NCBI RefSeq assembly: GCF_023150065.1
Contig: NZ_JAKLLN010000003.1
Coordinates: forward strand, 176,142 to 240,141
Source of the DNA: Zoogloea sp.
GTDB lineage: Bacteria > Pseudomonadota > Gammaproteobacteria > Burkholderiales > Rhodocyclaceae
Length of the DNA stretch: 64,000 nucleotides
Direction of reading: 5' to 3'
Numbering within the stretch: the first letter of the stretch is position 1; every line of letters starts with the position of its first letter. A program made the position numbers and the translations under genes. Shown piece by piece: positions 60,324 to 64,000 of the stretch. The notes below the pieces were generated by a model. It saw nothing but the letters and a program-made list of their open reading frames with translations. It did no database searches and was not told where the DNA came from.

Positions 60324-61101
60324 TCGGGTGGAACCAGGCAAGGCGGGGCTGCAGGCTGACCACGTCACCGACGATGGTCAGGGCCGGCGGGGTGATGCCG
60401 GCGGCCTTGACGGCGGCGGGCAGACCGGCGAGGTCGGACGTGACGACCCGCTGCTCGCGGGTGGTGCCGCGCCGCACCACCGCCGCTGGCGTGGAAGCCG
60501 CCAGGCCGTGGGCGGTGAGCTGGGCGCAGATCTCCGCCAGCTGGGTGATGCCCATGTAGAACACCAGGGTCTGCTTGCGCCGGGCCAGCATCTCCCAATC
60601 CAGGTCCACGGAGCCATCCTTCAGGTGGCCGGTGACGAAGATGCACGACTGGGCGAAGTCCCGGTGGGTGAGGGGAATGCCGGCGTAGGCGCCGATGCCC
60701 GCCGCCGCGGTGATGCCGGGGATGACCTCGAAGGGCACGCCGGCCTTCACCAGCTCCTCCACCTCTTCACCGCCCCGCCCGAAGATGAAGGGGTCGCCGC
60801 CCTTCAGGCGCACCACCTTGCGGCCCTCGCCAGCCAGCTTCACCAGCAGGGCGTTGATGCCTTCCTGGGGGACGGAATGGTTGGAAGCCTTCTTGCCCAC
60901 GTAGACGCGCTCGGTGGCCGCCGGCACACAGGCCAGGACTTCCTTGCTGACCAGGTTGTCGTAGACCAGCACGTCGGCCTCGAGCAGCAGACGGGCGGCG
61001 CGCAAGGTCAGCAGCTCCGGGTCGCCAGGGCCGGCACCGACGAGATACACCCAACCCGGCCGGGCCGGGGAACGTTCGCGGGGGAAGGAGGAATCGGGCA
61101 C
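60316..61101 (-). CDS. cobA: Uroporphyrinogen-III C-methyltransferase, cobalamin branch
   Basis: 261 residues, the classical stand-alone SUMT length. [85 protein letters not shown] and VFYMGITQL are all present. Converts uroporphyrinogen III to precorrin-2. It is close in wording to NirE at 11373 but lacks the 60-residue N-terminal extension. It sits in a cob operon between the CobL-like gene and cobB, so it should serve cobalamin (and siroheme if no CysG exists). Confidence 0.95.
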   Translation of the reverse strand: MPDSSFPRERSPARPGWVYLVGAGPGDPELLTLRAARLLLEADVLVYDNLVSKEVLACVPAATERVYVGKKASNHSVPQEGINALLVKLAGEGRKVVRLKGGDPFIFGRGGEEVEELVKAGVPFEVIPGITAAAGIGAYAGIPLTHRDFAQSCIFVTGHLKDGSVDLDWEMLARRKQTLVFYMGITQLAEICAQLTAHGLAASTPAAVVRRGTTREQRVVTSDLAGLPAAVKAAGITPPALTIVGDVVSLQPRLAWFHPNE

Positions 61102-61125
61102 GTCAGCGCTCCAGCAAGGAATGTC

Positions 61126-63072
61126 TCAGGATAGCGCCGGCTTGCGCCACAGGGCCAGACGAACCGGCGCGCTCGGCGCAAAACGCAGGCGCCCGGCCAC
61201 GGTCTCGCCCCGGGACAGGCTGAGTTCATGCCAGGCCTCGGCGGGCACCCGGCCGGCGAAGGCGAGGAGATCGGCGCGGGCCTGGTCGTCCTCGGCGGTG
61301 GCCACCAGGCGGCCACCGGGCGCCAGGCGTTCCCAGGCGGCGCTCAGCCACTCGGGCAGGCCGGCCGCACCACGAATGAACACCGCTTCGGGCATCGGCC
61401 ATTCGCGGCAGCGCAGGGGCGAGGCGGCGGGAATGGCCGAGAGATTGTCACCCACGCCGGCGCGGGCCATGCTGACGCCAAGCAGGGTCGGCTCGACCCC
61501 GACGGCACGCACCCGGGCGGTAGGCACGGCGCGGGCCCATTCGAGGGCCAGGCTGGCCTCGCCGTCGCTGATTGCCCAGCCACTCTCCCAGGCAGCGGGC
61601 TGCAGCCAGGCCATGGCGAGGGCCCGGGCCGCCAGGGGCAGCGCGGTTGCGGCTTCATCCCCGAAGGCGGCGTCGGGCAGGCCGGGCAGCTCGGCAAAGA
61701 CGCCGGACGAGGGGCCGGTGGCGAGGATCAGCACGGCGTGGGTGTCAAAGGCCTCGCGCAGTTCCACCAGTTCGCTGGCGAGCCAGGCCCGGGCCTGCAG
61801 GCCGGTGCCGGTCCATTCGCAGACCCACAGGCGGGCGCCGGCGAAGCCGCTGTCCAGCACCAGGCGGGCCACCGCGACGGGGGCCGCGGCGTCGGCCAGG
61901 GGCAGCGCGAAGAGCGCATGGGCGCGCAGACGGCCACGCAGCGCAGCCAGGGGCGCCCGGCGCAGGTCCACCACCGAGACCACTTCGGCCGACAGGCCGA
62001 GGGCCGCGCAGGCAGCCTGCACGCGACCCACGCCAGGCAGCACGCGCACATAGGCCGGGCCCAGGTCGGCCAGCAGCTCCGGGGCCGGGCCGTCACCTGC
62101 GCCATCGCCCACCACCACCAGCACGCTGCCGGCATGACCGGCGACGCGTACATCCATGTGGGCGGAATCGGCGGCGCACAGCTGCTGGGGCGCCTCCAGA
62201 CCCAGGCCGGCGAGGCGGTCGAGGGCATCGGCGGTGCCGAGGATGACCCGGGCACCGCGCAGGGCCTCCAGGGCGGCAGCGGACAGCACCGGCGGCAGCT
62301 CGAGGCCCAGGCTCACCACGGTGAGGGGCGGCAGGGGTTCGGGCGGCGTGGCGGCAACTTCGGGCTGGACGTCAGTGTCAGCTTCGATCACGGAGTCGGC
62401 TGCGGCCTCGGCAGCCAAAGCGGGCTCGGGCTGCCCGTCGGGACCGGCGGGCAGTTCGGTTGTGGGAACCGGCGCGGGCAGAGCGGTTGCCGCGTCGGCA
62501 AGGCCGGGCATCTCGATCTGCTCACCACGGGCGGTCTCCCGGTCGGCACCCCCTTTGCCACGGCGACGCTTGCGCTTGCGCCGGGGGCCGGTCGGACCTT
62601 CGCCTTCAGCGGCATCAGGCTGGGCTGCGGCATCTTCAGCGTCGTCGACGCTGTCGGGCGCAGGCGAGGGCTGGTCGTCAATGGCGAGAGCAACAACAGG
62701 CTCGGGGGCGAGCTCGGGAGCAGCTTCGGCAGCGGGCAGCTCCGGTTCGGCAAGCGGGGCAGACGCCGCATCAGGCGCCACCTCCGGCGCATGCACGGTG
62801 GCCGCCTCCGGCTCCGCGAACAGGTCGGCCGTGACTTCGTCGGGCAAGGCCTCTACCGGCTTGGCCTTGGGCTTGCGCGGTGCACGCCGGACCTTGGGCT
62901 TGGCCTCGGCCGCATCGACGACGGGCTCGGCCACGGTAGCGTCAACAATCACCTCGGCCGGGGTGGCCGGGGCCTTCTTCTTGCGGGGGCTGCGGGCCGG
63001 CGCCTTCTTCGGCGCCGGGTTCGCCACCTCGGCCAAGCCGGCCACCGGGGCGGAATTCTGTTCGTCGCTCAT
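61126..63072 (-). CDS. CobL-like (CbiE/CbiT) protein with degenerate motifs and long low-complexity N-terminus
   Basis: 648 residues from ATG 63072. Residues 1-~248 are Ala/Pro/Glu-rich with Lys/Arg patches (APKKAPARSPRKKKAP, GPRRKRKRRRGKGG). From residue ~250 a CbiE-like tetrapyrrole methylase region starts (LTVVSLGLELPPVLSAAALEAL), but the usual GDPMFYG-type active-site loop reads GDGAGDGPAP. From ~485 a CbiT-like methyltransferase region follows (SGWAISDGEASLALEWARA, AVGVEPTLL), where the glycine-rich SAM loop is eroded. Precorrin-6Y methylation/decarboxylation activity is therefore doubtful. First gene of the cob operon, 24 bases before cobA. Confidence 0.7.
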   Translation of the reverse strand: MSDEQNSAPVAGLAEVANPAPKKAPARSPRKKKAPATPAEVIVDATVAEPVVDAAEAKPKVRRAPRKPKAKPVEALPDEVTADLFAEPEAATVHAPEVAPDAASAPLAEPELPAAEAAPELAPEPVVALAIDDQPSPAPDSVDDAEDAAAQPDAAEGEGPTGPRRKRKRRRGKGGADRETARGEQIEMPGLADAATALPAPVPTTELPAGPDGQPEPALAAEAAADSVIEADTDVQPEVAATPPEPLPPLTVVSLGLELPPVLSAAALEALRGARVILGTADALDRLAGLGLEAPQQLCAADSAHMDVRVAGHAGSVLVVVGDGAGDGPAPELLADLGPAYVRVLPGVGRVQAACAALGLSAEVVSVVDLRRAPLAALRGRLRAHALFALPLADAAAPVAVARLVLDSGFAGARLWVCEWTGTGLQARAWLASELVELREAFDTHAVLILATGPSSGVFAELPGLPDAAFGDEAATALPLAARALAMAWLQPAAWESGWAISDGEASLALEWARAVPTARVRAVGVEPTLLGVSMARAGVGDNLSAIPAASPLRCREWPMPEAVFIRGAAGLPEWLSAAWERLAPGGRLVATAEDDQARADLLAFAGRVPAEAWHELSLSRGETVAGRLRFAPSAPVRLALWRKPALS

Positions 63073-63160
63073 GCTCTGTCGGCCACTCTGTGCGCAGCCG
63101 GAAAAACGGGGGTCGCAGGATAGCATGAAGCGTTTTCAGGCCAAGCCCGGCCCGCGCCCG

Positions 63161-63186
63161 GTGGGGTCGATTGAATTCGACCCCAC
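63161..63186. repeat. Palindromic intergenic repeat (GTGGGGTCGA type)
   Basis: Arm GTGGGGTCGA, loop TTGAAT, arm TCGACCCCAC: a perfect 10 bp hairpin that ends 12 bases before the iron-sulfur gene's stop codon. Sixteen bases recur at 47639-47654. It may act as a terminator for the minus-strand gene that ends at 63199. Confidence 0.75.
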
Positions 63187-63198
63187 GAGGGCGCCGGC

Positions 63199-64000
63199 TT
63201 ACAGCAGCACGCGTTCGATGCCGCCCTGGTTGGCCTTGGCCACGTAGTCGGACATCCAGTTGTCGCCGAGGATGTGCTTGGCCATCTCGACCACGATGTA
63301 GTCCGCATCCACCCCACCGGCGTCACTGCTGTAGCGGGACAGGCCCTGCAGGCAGCTGGGGCAGGAGGTGAGGATCTTGACCTGGGCGGTGGCATCGGCG
63401 CCGCGCAGCTTTTCGGCGCCCTTCTCGATCTCCTCCTGCTTGCGGAAGCGCACCTGGGTGGAGATGTCGGGACGGGCCACCGCCAGGGTGCCGGATTCGC
63501 CGCAGCAGCGATCAGACAGGTCGACCCGCGTGCCCATCAGCTCGTTGGCCACCTTGATGCCGGAATGGACCTTCATCGGGGTGTGGCAGGGCTCGTGGTA
63601 CATGTAGCGGGTGCCGCTGATGCCGTCGAGCTTGAGGCCCTTCTCCATCAGGTATTCATGGATGTCGAGCAGCCGGCAGCCGGGGAAGATCTTCTCGAAC
63701 TGGTACTTCTGCAGCTGATCCATGCAGGTGCCGCAGGACACGATCACCGTCTTGATGTCGAGGTAATTGAGCGTGTTGGCGACCCGGTGGAAGAGCACCC
63801 GGTTGTCGGTGGTGATCTTCTGGCCGGCGTCCTCCTCGCCCGCAGCGGTCTGCGGGTAGCCGCAGCACAGGTAGCCCGGAGGCAGCACGGTGGTGGCGCC
63901 AACCTGGTAGAGCATGGCCTGGGTGGCGAGGCCGACCTGGCTGAACAGGCGCTCGGAGCCGCAGCCGGGGAAGTAGAACACCGCCTCGGATTCGTCACGC
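63199..64000 (-). CDS. CCG-domain iron-sulfur oxidoreductase subunit, C-terminal part (cut by window edge)
   Basis: At least 266 residues; the frame is open through the right edge, so the start and probably more domains lie outside. Two CCG (cysteine-rich) domains are visible: YFPGCGSERLF, YLCCGYPQT, VSCGTCMDQL, and MYHEPCHTPMK, RCCGESGTL, TSCPSCLQGL. Such domains bind a [4Fe-4S] or Zn-type cofactor in HdrB, GlpC, GlcF and LutA relatives, and in large FAD-linked lactate/glycolate-type oxidases. Which of these it belongs to depends on the missing N-terminus. A palindromic repeat follows the stop. Confidence 0.85.
   Translation of the reverse strand, partial: RDESEAVFYFPGCGSERLFSQVGLATQAMLYQVGATTVLPPGYLCCGYPQTAAGEEDAGQKITTDNRVLFHRVANTLNYLDIKTVIVSCGTCMDQLQKYQFEKIFPGCRLLDIHEYLMEKGLKLDGISGTRYMYHEPCHTPMKVHSGIKVANELMGTRVDLSDRCCGESGTLAVARPDISTQVRFRKQEEIEKGAEKLRGADATAQVKILTSCPSCLQGLSRYSSDAGGVDADYIVVEMAKHILGDNWMSDYVAKANQGGIERVLL

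Noticed and set aside
61102-61125. Cobalamin riboswitch before cobA
   Set aside because: Only 24 bases separate it from the upstream gene, and no B12-box-like sequence was found before the CobL-like gene either.

Overview
This is a 64 kb stretch of GC-rich bacterial chromosome with tightly packed genes, many joined by 1-4 base ATGA or TGATG overlaps. The gene set (cytochrome cd1 denitrification, cobalamin synthesis, RuvAB, YqjDEK, type II QueF, DUF484, DUF2782, DUF2242) fits a respiratory denitrifying betaproteobacterium. A Rhodocyclales member such as Azospira or Dechloromonas is my inference from gene content and style, not from a search. No rRNA, tRNA, CRISPR array, prophage or insertion sequence was seen.

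Layout. 1-6012: end of a TetR-type regulator and a complete three-gene RND efflux operon. 6087-7649: YqjD/YqjE/YqjK-like envelope proteins and a hypoxanthine phosphoribosyltransferase. 7654-12320: denitrification locus, with nirS-nirT-nirB-cupredoxin on the minus strand and nirE divergent. The two arms share a 147 bp spacer that carries an FNR/DNR-type box. 12355-12860: decayed diheme cytochrome c peroxidase gene. 12924-20119: a transglutaminase/amidoligase/ATP-grasp/alpha-E operon preceded by a perfect NtrC-type site and a sigma-54 -24/-12 element. 20130-25780: secreted beta-helix protein, a triple-VanZ membrane protein, a UbiA-type prenyltransferase, a HAD phosphatase and a small secreted protein. 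25777-29765: GST, ruvA, a hotdog-fold protein, an AI-2E-type permease and ruvB. 29863-36893: a winged-helix regulator, rlmI, DUF484, dapF, a CoA-binding protein, sppA, DUF2782 and a LOG-family protein. 36952-43702: polA, a DUF2242 lipoprotein, an MltB-type transglycosylase, queF, murB and a small membrane protein. 43680-48603 (minus): panE, an aspartic protease, a class A penicillin-binding protein and an AraC regulator. 48744-52938: an ABC ATPase, permease, LolA-like carrier and outer-membrane barrel operon. 52999-56304: aldo/keto reductase, then a GbsR/MarR regulator and an epimerase-DoxX/DUF2269 pair that share a palindromic operator. 56291-57937: diguanylate cyclase. 58078-59005: broken rtcB. 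59019-63072: cobB, cobA and a degenerate CobL-like fusion. 63199-end: a truncated CCG-domain iron-sulfur protein.

How the parts work together. NirS reduces nitrite to nitric oxide; NirT, NirB and the cupredoxin are its likely electron carriers. NirE makes precorrin-2 for heme d1. A second uroporphyrinogen-III methyltransferase sits with cobB and probably serves cobalamin, so the shared precursor step is duplicated by pathway.

Most interesting points: (1) the predicted NtrC/sigma-54 control of the uncharacterised amidoligase-transglutaminase operon; (2) the four-gene ABC/LolA-like/barrel system; (3) the GbsR-type regulator with two matching operators; (4) the CobL-like protein with eroded catalytic motifs and a 250-residue low-complexity N-terminus; (5) two gene ruins, a cytochrome c peroxidase and rtcB, each explained by internal deletion plus frameshift.
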